Assembly (NCBI RefSeq): GCF_014190875.1
Contig: NZ_JACHVS010000005.1
Location: forward strand, 62,001 to 126,000
DNA length: 64,000 nucleotides
Source of the DNA: Paeniglutamicibacter cryotolerans
GTDB lineage: Bacteria; Actinomycetota; Actinomycetes; Actinomycetales; Micrococcaceae
Direction of reading: 5' to 3'
This document shows positions 26,627 to 35,520 of the stretch, in pieces. The position numbers and the translations under genes are program-made. The notes beneath the pieces are model-generated. The model saw only the letters and a list, made by a program, of their open reading frames with translations, was not told where the DNA came from and made no database searches. How positions within the stretch are numbered: the stretch's first letter is position 1; the number at the start of each line of letters is the position of its first letter.

Positions 26627-28572
26627 GAGTTCTAGTGATCGTTGCAACACCCCCGAATCCCTCGGGAGATGCAACAACGATGAACACCGCACCCTCACCA
26701 TCAAATAATGCTTCCTTAAGGGGAAAAACAGCCTCCACACCCCCGGCCCCGGCTAAGCGCTCCAACCGGCGCCACACACCCCAAGATAAGACCGCGTTCT
26801 TCGAGGCGCTGGACCGTCTGGGCACCATCGCGGCCGCAGCCCGGGAACTGGGCTTCAACCGTGCCACTTGCACCATGTGGTCCCGCACCACTGCCCAGCC
26901 CCCGGGACAGGAATACACCCCCGCGCAGCGCGAGGAGTTCTTCGTCCTGCACGACCGCCTGAACAACGTCGCCGATGCTGCACGGCAGCTGGGGATCAAC
27001 GTCCAAACTGCATTCAACTGGGCCTATTCCATCAAGGCGGTCACCCGCAGGCCCCAGCGCGCCCTGAGCGCCAGAGAACAGGAACTCAAACCCTTGCGCG
27101 AGGGGTTCCTCACCGCACTGGCGCGCGTGGGAAGCGTCACCGTCGCCGCCCGGGAGGTGGGCGTGGAACCCAGCCAAGGCGCCAGTTGGGCCAGGGCCGC
27201 CGGGATCCGCAACATCCCCCGGCTCTCGGGTCAACGCGATCAATACTTGGCACTACGCCGTGAGGGCATGCCCCAGAAGACAGCCGTAGCCGCCACGGGC
27301 GCAGAGCGGAAGAATGCAGCCCGCTGGGAACAGGCACTGATGCCGGTCATAGATCGTCTTGATACCCCAAACCTTTCATCAGACGCGTATAAACAGGAGG
27401 TGACCACACTCGTCTGCGAAACACCTGCGCTCGAAACCTGCTTGCCCGTTTTAGGGGTTCGGGTGCCCGATTCACCGGCCAGCCTCGACCCCGGGAACCT
27501 GGAACCTGCGCTGATCCCCGAGATTCCATTGGAGGTCCTCGAAGCCACGATCAGTACCCGCTACCTGTCGCTGCCCGAGCGCGAAACGATTCGGGACATG
27601 CTCCAAGCCGGTGCCTCGCAGCGGGCCATCGCCCGGGAGCTGGGGCGTAGCCCCAGCTCGATTGGCCGGGAGATCAAGCGCAACTCCCACCCTGTGTTGG
27701 GATACCGCCCCTACACCGCCCAGCGAACCTCCACCGCCCAGCGCCAGCGGCCCAAGCCCAGTAAGCTGGCAGCGCCGGGAGAACTGCGTGATTACGTGCT
27801 TGCCAAGCTACGTAAGCACTGGTCCCCGGAGCAGATTTCGAACTTGTTGATCAAGGAGTTCCCCGATGACCCCTCTATGCGCGTGAGCCACGAAACGATC
27901 TATCAGGCCCTCTATCTTCAGGCCCGTGGTGGGCTAAGCCTGGAGGTGAAATCGGCCCTGCGTACCGGGCGCACCCGACGCAAAAAGCACAAGAATCCCC
28001 GGGAGCGTACGGAGCGTTTCCGGGATCCAATGGTCAATATTTCTGAGCGCCCGGCAGAGGTTGAGGACCGTGCCGTGCCCGGGCATTGGGAAGGGGACCT
28101 GATCATCGGGGCGCACAGTGGCTCGGCGATCGGGACCCTGGTGGAACGCACCACCCGCTACGTGATGCTGATACATCTACCGGTGGATCACACGGCCGCA
28201 TCGGTGCGTGACGGGCTCATCGAAGCAATGCTCACCCTGCCCGAACACTTGCGTGGTTCGCTGACGTGGGATCAGGGGTCGGAGATGGCCAAACACCTGG
28301 CTTTCAGCGTCGCGACCGACATGGATGTCTACTTCTGCGATCCACATAGTCCCTGGCAGCGCGGGTCCAATGAGAACACCAACGGGCTGCTGCGTCAGTA
28401 CTTCCCCAAGAGCACCGATTTAGGTGTTTATGGGCTGGAGGATCTGGAGCATGTCGCCCAGGAACTCAACAGCCGGCCACGTAAAACGCTGGATTGGGAC
28501 ACCCCGGCCGAGCGTCTACGTGATTTACTGGTCACCACGTAACCACCGGTGTTGCATCGACCCCTAGAATTC
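26627..28572 (+). mobile_element. IS30-family insertion sequence
   Basis: Ends form imperfect 25-bp inverted repeats: GAGTTCTAGTGATCGTTGCA at 26627 and, at the right, GGTGTTGCATCGACCCCTAG to 28572. One large transposase gene fills the interior. A 2-3-bp target duplication is not obvious. Its left end also exists as a solo fragment at 23480-23611, and a related end occurs at 41204-41228. Confidence 0.82.
26680..28542 (+). CDS. IS30 family transposase with repeated N-terminal HTH units
   Basis: About 620 aa, much longer than the usual 320-450. ATG 26680 with GGGAG upstream is preferred over GTG 26635. The first ~210 residues contain three or four similar units such as IAAAARELGFNRATCTMW, VADAARQLGINVQTAFNW and VTVAAREVGVEPSQGASW, probable HTHs. 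A standard IS30 HTH follows (MLQAGASQRAIARELGRSPSSIGREIKRN). The rve core has HWEGDLIIGAHSGSAIGTLVERTTRY, LTWDQGSEMAKH and PWQRGSNENTNGLLRQYFPK. The frame is intact. Confidence 0.9.
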   Translation: MNTAPSPSNNASLRGKTASTPPAPAKRSNRRHTPQDKTAFFEALDRLGTIAAAARELGFNRATCTMWSRTTAQPPGQEYTPAQREEFFVLHDRLNNVADAARQLGINVQTAFNWAYSIKAVTRRPQRALSAREQELKPLREGFLTALARVGSVTVAAREVGVEPSQGASWARAAGIRNIPRLSGQRDQYLALRREGMPQKTAVAATGAERKNAARWEQALMPVIDRLDTPNLSSDAYKQEVTTLVCETPALETCLPVLGVRVPDSPASLDPGNLEPALIPEIPLEVLEATISTRYLSLPERETIRDMLQAGASQRAIARELGRSPSSIGREIKRNSHPVLGYRPYTAQRTSTAQRQRPKPSKLAAPGELRDYVLAKLRKHWSPEQISNLLIKEFPDDPSMRVSHETIYQALYLQARGGLSLEVKSALRTGRTRRKKHKNPRERTERFRDPMVNISERPAEVEDRAVPGHWEGDLIIGAHSGSAIGTLVERTTRYVMLIHLPVDHTAASVRDGLIEAMLTLPEHLRGSLTWDQGSEMAKHLAFSVATDMDVYFCDPHSPWQRGSNENTNGLLRQYFPKSTDLGVYGLEDLEHVAQELNSRPRKTLDWDTPAERLRDLLVTT

Positions 28573-28632
28573 GCCGCGCGGATATTCAAGGAATTGTCCA
28601 TCAGAGGTTAAATCTCAAGATAAGGAAGAACA

Positions 28633-28881
28633 ATGAAAACACTCATCAAGGTACTGGGAACTGTCACTTCGGTTGTGGCTGGACTGATCGGTACGAAAAT
28701 TATCAGTGCCATATGGAGGGGGGCCACGGGTGAGAAGCCTCCCTCGCCAGCCAACCCGGAAATTCAACAACGGGCCACCATCGGCAAGGTGCTCAGTTTT
28801 GCTATCGTTTCCGGTGCAAGCGCTGCCGTCATTCAGGCTGTCACTAAGCGTTGGACCCAAAAATTGGCCGAAAAGAAGTAG
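28633..28881 (+). CDS. DUF4235 family small membrane-associated protein
   Basis: 82-aa protein with RBS AAGGAAG just upstream of ATG 28633. Two hydrophobic segments (LGTVTSVVAGLIGTKIISAIW and VLSFAIVSGASAAVIQAV) flank a short hydrophilic linker, and the C-terminus is basic (TKRWTQKLAEKK). This matches DUF4235, a small actinobacterial family of unknown function often found near CsbD/DUF3618-type stress genes, which also occur in this window at 41-44 kb. It is isolated here between IS30 and IS1182. Confidence 0.82.
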   Translation: MKTLIKVLGTVTSVVAGLIGTKIISAIWRGATGEKPPSPANPEIQQRATIGKVLSFAIVSGASAAVIQAVTKRWTQKLAEKK

Positions 28882-28966
28882 CACTCGCGCCATGACACAG
28901 GGGGCTCCGAGAGGTCAACTTGGGCCTCCTATGACGATCCGTTGATCATCCGGGCTCTTGCCCTAG

Positions 28967-30725
28967 GTGCGTGGGTCGGTAGTCGGGTGCCGGGCTCAAA
29001 TGATTCTTAAAACGCCGAGGAATTAACCAGGGCCGCAAAGGGGTCGCTGGAAGAATGAGGGGTATGAACTCCCCTTCTTCTTCCATCCCGCAGGACGGCT
29101 TGTTCGACGCATCCCTGGTGGAGCGCCTCGAGCCCGTTGATGACGGGCTGATGGATGCCAACGGCGGGGAGCGGAAGCGGTTCAGGGCCTTTGAACCCGA
29201 TGCGGTGATGCTGGTGCCACCCTCCCTGGAGGAGTGGCTGCCCGAGGGGCACCTGGCCCGGTTCATCGCCGAACTGGTCGAGAACGAGCTGGACCTGACC
29301 CGGTTCTACGCCTCCCACAAAAAGGCCAAGGGCCAGCCGCCGTACGACCCACGGCTGATGCTGCGCATCGTGCTCTACGGCTACTGCACCGGGGTCCGCT
29401 CCTCCCGCCAGCTGGAGCGCGCATGCACGGACGTGGTGGCGTTGCGCTGGCTGGCCGCCCAACAGGCCCCGGATTTCCGATCCATCGGCCGCTTCCGCCA
29501 ACGCCACCTGGCCGCCTTGGCCAACGTGTTCCTGCAGGCGCTAGAACTCTGCCGGGCCGCGGGCATGGTCAAACTCGGGATGGTCGCGCTGGACGGAACG
29601 AAGCTGCGGGCCAACGCCTCTCGGCACAAGGCGATGTCCTACGCGCGGCTGACCGAAAAGCAGAAGGTCCTGGCCCAGGAGATCAGCGATCTGATGGCGG
29701 AGGCCAAGACCGTGGACGAGTCCGAGGACGCGAAGTTCGGTCCCGGTAAGCGCGGGGACGAGCTGCCGGTGGAACTGGCCAACCGGCAGGCCCGGTCCAA
29801 GGCCATGGCCGCCGCACGGGCTTCCTTGGAGCAGGAGGCCGCGGACAAGGCACGGGTAGAAGCCGAAGAGAAGGCCGCCAAGCGCGGGGATGACGATGAT
29901 GAGATCACCGGTGCCGGTGACACCGCGGCCCGGGAATCGGAACCGAGGCCCACGGCGCAACGGAATTTCACGGATCCCCAAGCGCGGATCATGAAGACCG
30001 CCGACGGGTCCTATCACTATTGCTATAACGCGCAGGCGGTGGTGGACGCCGGGCATCAGGTCATTGTTGCCGCCGAGTTGGGCCAAGGGGCCAACGATTA
30101 CGGACAGCTGGTCCCCATGGTCGAGCGGGTCCAGGAAAACCTGGGCATGATGCCCAAAACGTTGAGCGCCGATGCCGGGTACTGCTCGAAGGCGAACCTG
30201 GTGGAGGCGGGGCGGATGGAGGCGGAGCATGGGACCGGGTTCTTCATCTCCACCGCCCGGGTGAAGCACTCCACCCCGATCCCGGAGTCCCCGCGGGGCC
30301 GGATCCCGGCCAACGCCACCTTGGGTGAGCGGATGGCCCGGAAGCTGAAGACCAAGCCCGGCAAGAAGATCTACTCGCGCCGGAAGGTCATCGTGGAACC
30401 GGTGTTCGGGCAGATCAAAACCCGTCAGGGTAAGCACTTGTTGTTGCGCGGACTTCAGAACGCGCAGGCGGAGTGGAAGTTGTTGGCGGCAGGGCATAAC
30501 CTGCTCAAGTTGCATGCGTTCCGGGCCCAGGGTGCCGGATAGCCAGGGTCGGAGGTGGGCCCTGGCGCTGCGCGCCAGAACCCACTGGTCCGGTTTGAGG
30601 GCCCCGGGGAAGGGCGGATGCGCCCGAAGGCCTTTTTCTCCGTGGTGTGACCCTGCGGCGGCCGGGCCGGGCCGGTATTCCTTCGTGTGTGGTGCCGTTG
30701 GTCAAACGACTACCGACCCACGCAC
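28967..30725 (+). mobile_element. IS1182-family insertion sequence
   Basis: A 1759-bp element flanked by the palindromic 4-bp duplication CTAG (28963-28966 and 30726-30729), as expected for IS1182. The termini GTGCGTGGGTCGGTAGTCG and its complement are perfect. A decayed relative sits at about 8835-9332. Confidence 0.92.
29055..30542 (+). CDS. IS1182 family transposase
   Basis: Intact transposase of 495 aa (ATG 29055, or ATG 29064). The N-terminal DUF772 region shows FEPDAVMLVPPSLEEWLPEGHLARFI and YDPRLMLRIVLYGYCTG. The DDE core shows LGMVALDGTKLRANASRHKAM, TLSADAGYCSKANL and IVEPVFGQIKTRQGKHLLLRG. A charged, Ala/Glu/Lys-rich linker lies near residues 210-300. Confidence 0.92.
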   Translation: MRGMNSPSSSIPQDGLFDASLVERLEPVDDGLMDANGGERKRFRAFEPDAVMLVPPSLEEWLPEGHLARFIAELVENELDLTRFYASHKKAKGQPPYDPRLMLRIVLYGYCTGVRSSRQLERACTDVVALRWLAAQQAPDFRSIGRFRQRHLAALANVFLQALELCRAAGMVKLGMVALDGTKLRANASRHKAMSYARLTEKQKVLAQEISDLMAEAKTVDESEDAKFGPGKRGDELPVELANRQARSKAMAAARASLEQEAADKARVEAEEKAAKRGDDDDEITGAGDTAARESEPRPTAQRNFTDPQARIMKTADGSYHYCYNAQAVVDAGHQVIVAAELGQGANDYGQLVPMVERVQENLGMMPKTLSADAGYCSKANLVEAGRMEAEHGTGFFISTARVKHSTPIPESPRGRIPANATLGERMARKLKTKPGKKIYSRRKVIVEPVFGQIKTRQGKHLLLRGLQNAQAEWKLLAAGHNLLKLHAFRAQGAG

Positions 30726-30729
30726 CTAG

Positions 30730-31076
30730 CCTGCAAGATGCTGATCCGCCGGTCAAGGACATGCGAAGGTTCGCCCCTGGATGGATCTGAAGCTGAATGT
30801 CGTGAAACCGCATCCAGCTCCGCCGGGGCCATCCGGTGAGGCTTTATCCGTGAACCTCCCCACTAGATGCAAGAGCCCACCAGAACCAGCGCTTGAAGCA
30901 AAATGGCAGCCCACATGTGGAGCGTGGCTGGAATCCCACCCCGGTACCGGGGCTGCTCTTGCGGCACACACGAGGCAGCCCAATGTGCTCCACAATCAAC
31001 TCATCAACAGAGACTAACCCCGAGAGTTGAATTGGGGACTCCTGTTCGGTGAAGTAGTTAGCTGAGCTGTACAGAA
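30730..31076. other. Unassigned sequence
   Basis: About 350 bp between IS1182 and the kinase gene. Open frames exist on both strands but have biased, proline/glycine-rich translations and no ribosome binding site. I see no supportable gene. Confidence 0.5.
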
Positions 31077-32492
31077 TTACATGGCTAGCTTCTTGACATG
31101 GGACAAGTCGAGGATCGCGCCGGTCTGTGTCGATCTGCGACTCTCAAGTCGAAGGTCCAGATCGTGCATGACCAAACCCGCGAGGTCCTTTAAGTTGGCT
31201 GTGTCGCTCTCTGACATCGTCCGCGAACTGACGTCGAGTATGCACAAGGTTCCCAGGTTGTGTCCCTCCTTAGTCGTCAAGGGGGCTCCGGCGTAGAATC
31301 CAAGTCCGAGCTCCCCTGTCACTAGGGGATTGGAAAGCGTCCGTGGGTCTTCAGCTGCGTTTTCCACCACCCAGACCTCACCCTGCAGAATAGCTGATGC
31401 ACACAGTCCCGGATCCCGGTCGATTTCCTCAACCTCAGTCCCGTGATGAGACTTAAACCAAATGCGGTCGTGGTCAACGATACTGACGATAGCTATCGGG
31501 ACGTTGAAGACTCGGGCTGCAAGGGCAGTGATGGTATCAAAGGCACCATCGGGGGGTGTGTCTAAAATTGCGTACTCAGCCACCGCGGCCATGCGTGCCG
31601 GTTCGTCATCTGAAATCAGAGAGGGATCGATTTTGCGTCGCCCCCTTGCCTGAGACGCTAGGTCAAACAAAGCCAAAGACACTTCCAAAGCGCTGGGCCG
31701 TTCTTCCGGAATGCCAGCAGTCATGGCGGCTAAGAGTTTCTTCCAGTCCTGATCCAAGTCCTCAGGGATAGCTGGATCGTGGAGGAGCCGGGCAACCCCG
31801 CTCTGTAGTGGATCCCCAGGAAACGCGCGTTTGCCAGTGAGGCACTCCAGCAATACCAGCCCAAGCGAGTACACATCGCTGGCCGCAGTAACGGCTTCGG
31901 CGCGAGCCTGCTCAGGACTCAGATAGGCCGCAGTCCCCGAGAATCCGCCCTCGGCGCCCCCCTGCCGCCCTGAAATGAGGGCAATACCGAAATCGGTTAG
32001 CTTCGCGCGCATCCGTGAGGCATCTTGGTAGTAGTCAAAGACCATGACGTTACCTGGTTTGACGTCGCGGTGGATCACGCCATTGCCATGGATATAAGCC
32101 AGAGCGTCCGCGAGATCATGCCCAATCTGTGCTGTGTGACGATGACTGAGTGGTCCTTGCGCCAAATGCTGTTTTAAATCCGGCCCATTGATCAGCTCCA
32201 TCACCAGATAGACATGCGGCTCATCGGGGTGCGCACGTTCGATTCCGGCATCCAAGAGAATAACCAAGGCATGATGTTGCAGACCTGCAAGTATTTTCAC
32301 TTCAGCAGCAGCCGCACCGGCACTTTGCTCGCTACCGCCTGGTTTTGTGAGGATCTTGACTGCCACGTCTCGTCCCAGGAATTCGTCCCGACCGCGGTGC
32401 ACCGTGGCGGTGGCTCCGGTTCCGATGCGCTCCAGCACCCGGTATCTACCGTCCAGAATGGTGTCATCGTGTTGGGCACCATATGTCATCAT
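31077..32492 (-). CDS. Ser/Thr protein kinase with C-terminal GAF domain
   Basis: Soluble 471-aa protein, ATG at 32492. Residues ~15-280 are a Hanks-type kinase: glycine loop GTGATATVHRG, Lys in DVAVKIL, catalytic loop VIHRDVKPGNVMVF, DFG in LTDFGIAL, and APE-like AAYLSPEQA. Residues ~310-455 are a GAF domain of the type starting ILDTPPDGAFDTITALAARVF, with VSIVDHDRIWFKSHHG and LGTLCILD. No transmembrane helix or PASTA repeat is seen, unlike PknB. The GAF probably senses a small ligand or redox state and regulates the kinase; this is inference. It stands alone, flanked by IS remnants. Confidence 0.9.
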   Translation of the reverse strand: MMTYGAQHDDTILDGRYRVLERIGTGATATVHRGRDEFLGRDVAVKILTKPGGSEQSAGAAAAEVKILAGLQHHALVILLDAGIERAHPDEPHVYLVMELINGPDLKQHLAQGPLSHRHTAQIGHDLADALAYIHGNGVIHRDVKPGNVMVFDYYQDASRMRAKLTDFGIALISGRQGGAEGGFSGTAAYLSPEQARAEAVTAASDVYSLGLVLLECLTGKRAFPGDPLQSGVARLLHDPAIPEDLDQDWKKLLAAMTAGIPEERPSALEVSLALFDLASQARGRRKIDPSLISDDEPARMAAVAEYAILDTPPDGAFDTITALAARVFNVPIAIVSIVDHDRIWFKSHHGTEVEEIDRDPGLCASAILQGEVWVVENAAEDPRTLSNPLVTGELGLGFYAGAPLTTKEGHNLGTLCILDVSSRTMSESDTANLKDLAGLVMHDLDLRLESRRSTQTGAILDLSHVKKLAM

Positions 32493-32767
32493 TGAGTAAA
32501 CTTATCATTTTGCGTCGATCACTAATGCCAGCTACTTATTTCGGGAGCCGGACATCGATCGCTATCTTTCGCGTTCGGGACTGCCCTCTCGACCGCGCGG
32601 CTACCGATGTTTTCTATGCTTCCCCGCCGGAATCAAAGACAAGAACAATTTCTGGGGCCATCTCAATGAGGCAGACTTCCAGATGCCTGATACGCACCGG
32701 GACCCAAAACGAGAAGCAGCTAATTTGGGCGAAACTATCAAAGGCTCCCTTTCACAGATGCGGTGAC

Positions 32768-33762
32768 GGAGTAGTCACACCTACGCGATCATCAACACGA
32801 GCACCAGAGCCCGTTCATGTTGCGAAGCCTTCCCCGTCACCAAGCCGGGAATGGACAGGGCCACCGCTTGGATCCAGAGGAATACCACCGGTGAGATCCT
32901 GGCAGCCATCGAGGGAACAAACTCCTACGGGTCCTCCATCCGACACGCTCTCGTCGTTGAGGGGATACGGGTGGTTGAGGTGAAACCGCCAAGGAAAAAG
33001 GATCGGCATGGTGTCGGGAAAAACGACCAAATTGACGCGGTCGCCGCCGCGATGAGTGTTCTGGGGCAAGAGACCGATTCGTTGCTTCACCCCCGCCAGG
33101 ACGGGGAACGGGCCGCCATCGGCGTGCTCTTGACCGCCCGGCGCCGGGTGGATCGCCAGCGCACCGCGAACCGTAATGCCTTGAACGCTTTGGTGCGGCA
33201 GATTGATTTGGGCGTTGATGCCCGCCACGCGTTGATCGAGGCTCAGATCAGGGAAATCAGTGGTTGGCGTGCGCGCGAACGTGACACCGTTGACCAGCGA
33301 GTCGCCCGGGCCGAAGCCATCGATCTGGCCAAAGCCATTGGGGCCGGACGGTCCCGCTTGAAAGCAATAGAGGTCGAGTTGGTTGACCTTGACGTGTTGC
33401 TGGCCCCGGGGTTGCAGGACCAATTTGGGATGGGACCAATAACGGTGGGGATTATCCTGGCCGCATACTCACACCTCGGTCGTCTGCGTTCCGAAGCAGC
33501 CTTCGCAGCCCTGGCCGGCGTCTCACCGCTTCAAGCGTCCTTCGGCAACACCAAGCGCCACCGGCTTAACCGCGGAGGCGACCGGCAGCTGAACCTGGCC
33601 TTGGACATCATTGCCAAGGCCCGGATCAGGGGAGATGAGAAAACCAAGGCCTACGTTGAACGACGGACCTCGGAAGGGCTGAGCTACCGTGAGATCAAAC
33701 GATGCCTGAAACGATTCCTTGCCCGTTCAATATTCCGGCAACTCGAACAGTTTGGGGCTTGA
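32768..33762 (+). pseudogene. IS110 family transposase, 5'-degraded
   Basis: Encodes most of an IS110 (DEDD) transposase but lacks the N-terminal GVDxHK start. From ATG 32851 the frame reads 303 residues with AAIEGTNSYGSSIRHAL, KPPRKKDRHGVGKNDQIDAVAAA and the C-terminal transposase_20 segment (GPITVGIILAAYSHLGRLRS, LAGVSPLQASFGNTKRHRLN). Homology can be followed upstream of that ATG (EAFPVTKPG and HTYAII) as far as an in-frame TGA just before 32768. The first catalytic Asp is missing, so it is inactive. Codon use differs little from neighbours. Confidence 0.82.
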
Positions 33763-33824
33763 TTTAATCCATAAAAGGGTCCGGTGGGCCGTCCCGTCGG
33801 CAGCTGGGCCCCGCTTGGGATGGT

Positions 33825-34841
33825 TCACAGTTCGGCCAGCGGGGTGTCGAGCATCCAGGCCAGTGATGAGCCGTCTACCTGCCCGTCTCGCAGGGCCTTG
33901 AGGTGTTCCTCGAGCAAGGATTGCGGAATGCGCGGTGATCGGTATGCTCGGGCACGGGGCCGGCTGAGGCAATCGGGGACCTGATGTGCCAAGAGTTGCA
34001 GCGTTCCTTCGTCCGCATGAACCAAGGCCGGGCCGGGGCGTATCCCCAGGGAGTTCAGGCGCGCGGCTAGTGCCTTGGCCGAGATCCCACTTTCCCACAG
34101 GAAACGGGCTAATTCATTGGGTGTTTGCCGGTTCCAATCCATGCCGCGCATTCGTTCGACCGGCAATAACAGGGCGAAGGCGAAGTAGTCAGCCCAGGTG
34201 GTCAGGCTCGGGCGGCGCCGACCGATGGCAACCGCACTTCCGCAGAGCAGGTATCCCAACTCCCGCGCCAAGACAAGGTTCCCCTGGAACCAGGCACCGG
34301 TCCCCCGAACCACGATGTAGGAAACTGATCCGCTGTTCATCGAACGGGCGTCGAAAGCAGGCCCCTCGGCCACGATAAAGACTCCCAGTCCGTAGGCGGC
34401 TTCGATGGCCGCCGGGAGGTCGTGAATGAACGGTTGACCGAATCGTTCCGATAACAGGGCCGCGACTGAATCTGCCGCGTCCTCCGGAGAGGTCTCCGGG
34501 GCGAACACCGGCAACGGAGGAGTCTCGAGCCCGATTTCGCGATACGCCGCAGCGGGAAAGGCCACCGTTTCGGCGATCCGGTCTCGGCTTTCCTCGCGCT
34601 GTTCAGCAGTTTTCCCGGATTCGTAGGATGGATCTCCGATACCGGTGATCAGCCAGGGAAGGGAGACACCTAGTATCGCAGCGAGGCGCGCCAGCTCTGC
34701 GGCACTGAATTTGCGTTGACCACTTAGTGACCGGCTGAGCGCATCGCTTCCCATCCCCACCGCCCGCGCCAAGGCGGCTTGGTTCATCGTGATCCGGCTG
34801 GACCCGATCGCATCCTTCACCCGCATCCCGGTTTGGTTCAT
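33825..34841 (-). CDS. XRE-type HTH protein with degenerate ImmA/IrrE-like domain
   Basis: Predicted cytoplasmic regulator of 338 aa. Start ATG at 34841 is chosen because GGGGGACC precedes it and the HTH follows at once; the frame extends further upstream without conserved content. Residues ~15-50 form an XRE HTH (MNQAALARAVGMGSDALSRSLSGQRKFS). Residues ~110-260 resemble the ImmA/IrrE peptidase fold (LGVFIVAEG, AWFQGNLVLARELGYLLCG, YFAFALLLP). The zinc-binding HExxH is replaced by RELGY at residues 193-197, so proteolysis is unlikely; it may be a ligand- or redox-sensing repressor. It is divergent from the zinc-ribbon/HDO/CDGSH/ligase genes and is their probable regulator. Confidence 0.75.
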   Translation of the reverse strand: MNQTGMRVKDAIGSSRITMNQAALARAVGMGSDALSRSLSGQRKFSAAELARLAAILGVSLPWLITGIGDPSYESGKTAEQREESRDRIAETVAFPAAAYREIGLETPPLPVFAPETSPEDAADSVAALLSERFGQPFIHDLPAAIEAAYGLGVFIVAEGPAFDARSMNSGSVSYIVVRGTGAWFQGNLVLARELGYLLCGSAVAIGRRRPSLTTWADYFAFALLLPVERMRGMDWNRQTPNELARFLWESGISAKALAARLNSLGIRPGPALVHADEGTLQLLAHQVPDCLSRPRARAYRSPRIPQSLLEEHLKALRDGQVDGSSLAWMLDTPLAEL

Positions 34842-35000
34842 GGTCCCCCGATTCATCCTCGTTATCGACATTTTCCCAACGTCGAATCCATCCAGTACAG
34901 CATTGTCTCGGGCGCACTGTTCCAAGCATTGCTCAGCAGGAGGACCGGTGTAAAGATGAATCATATACACAGGGGAACACTTCGAAAAGGAGCATTCACC

Positions 35001-35432
35001 GTGCCCCATACAACTACCGAACCCCCAGCGGGGCCGGGACGCGAACACAGAGAAAGCCATCAATTCCACAGTTCCCCGATCAGCCCACCCGATGACACCC
35101 CAACCTGTTACACATGCCACAGTTCGGATTTCTTGGTCTTTGAGAGTGCTACCGCTTCCATCGATGCTGGCGCAGAGCACCCGACACGATGGGACGTCAC
35201 CTACTGGTGCGGCAAGTGCGGTTCCTTTTACGGACACGCCACGCGGATCCCGCCCACACAGCCGTGGTTAATCGCTTCAGCTTACGAAGCCCCGGTGTAT
35301 ACCCATTGTGGACGGCCCATGCAGCAGGGTCCAGCGGAAGGCACCGCCCCAACCGATATAGAGGTCGGACAAATCCTGCGCTGCGACTGCGGTTTCCACT
35401 ACCTTTCCCCACTGCTTCCGCCAGAGGGCTGA
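35001..35432 (+). CDS. Cysteine-rich zinc-ribbon-like protein
   Basis: 143-aa protein of unknown function. GTG 35001 is preceded by AAGGAG at 34987-34992, which decides the start; the frame is open further upstream. Two ribbon-like Cys sets are visible: CYTC and WCGKC in the first half, HCGRP and RCDCGF in the second, plausible zinc or Fe-S ligands. The N-terminal ~35 residues are Pro/Ser-rich and probably disordered. It is the first gene of a plus-strand run with an HDO enzyme and a CDGSH protein, and lies divergent from the HTH/IrrE-like gene. I do not recognise a named family. Confidence 0.72.
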   Translation: MPHTTTEPPAGPGREHRESHQFHSSPISPPDDTPTCYTCHSSDFLVFESATASIDAGAEHPTRWDVTYWCGKCGSFYGHATRIPPTQPWLIASAYEAPVYTHCGRPMQQGPAEGTAPTDIEVGQILRCDCGFHYLSPLLPPEG

Positions 35433-35520
35433 TGCGCTCCGGACCCGGCTTTGCGAACACCGGGAAAAGGCACCTGTCGCTTCATTCCCGTTCAACCCAC
35501 ATCTCTTGAGGAGCAACCCA

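Noticed and set aside
29541..30515. 324-codon minus-strand frame in IS1182
   Set aside because: It is antisense to the intact IS1182 transposase; length is due to GC-rich codon bias.
34842..35237. Longer N-terminus for the XRE/IrrE-like protein
   Set aside because: The extension overlaps the divergent promoter and the zinc-ribbon gene start and has no conserved content; GGGGGACC before 34841 marks a better start.
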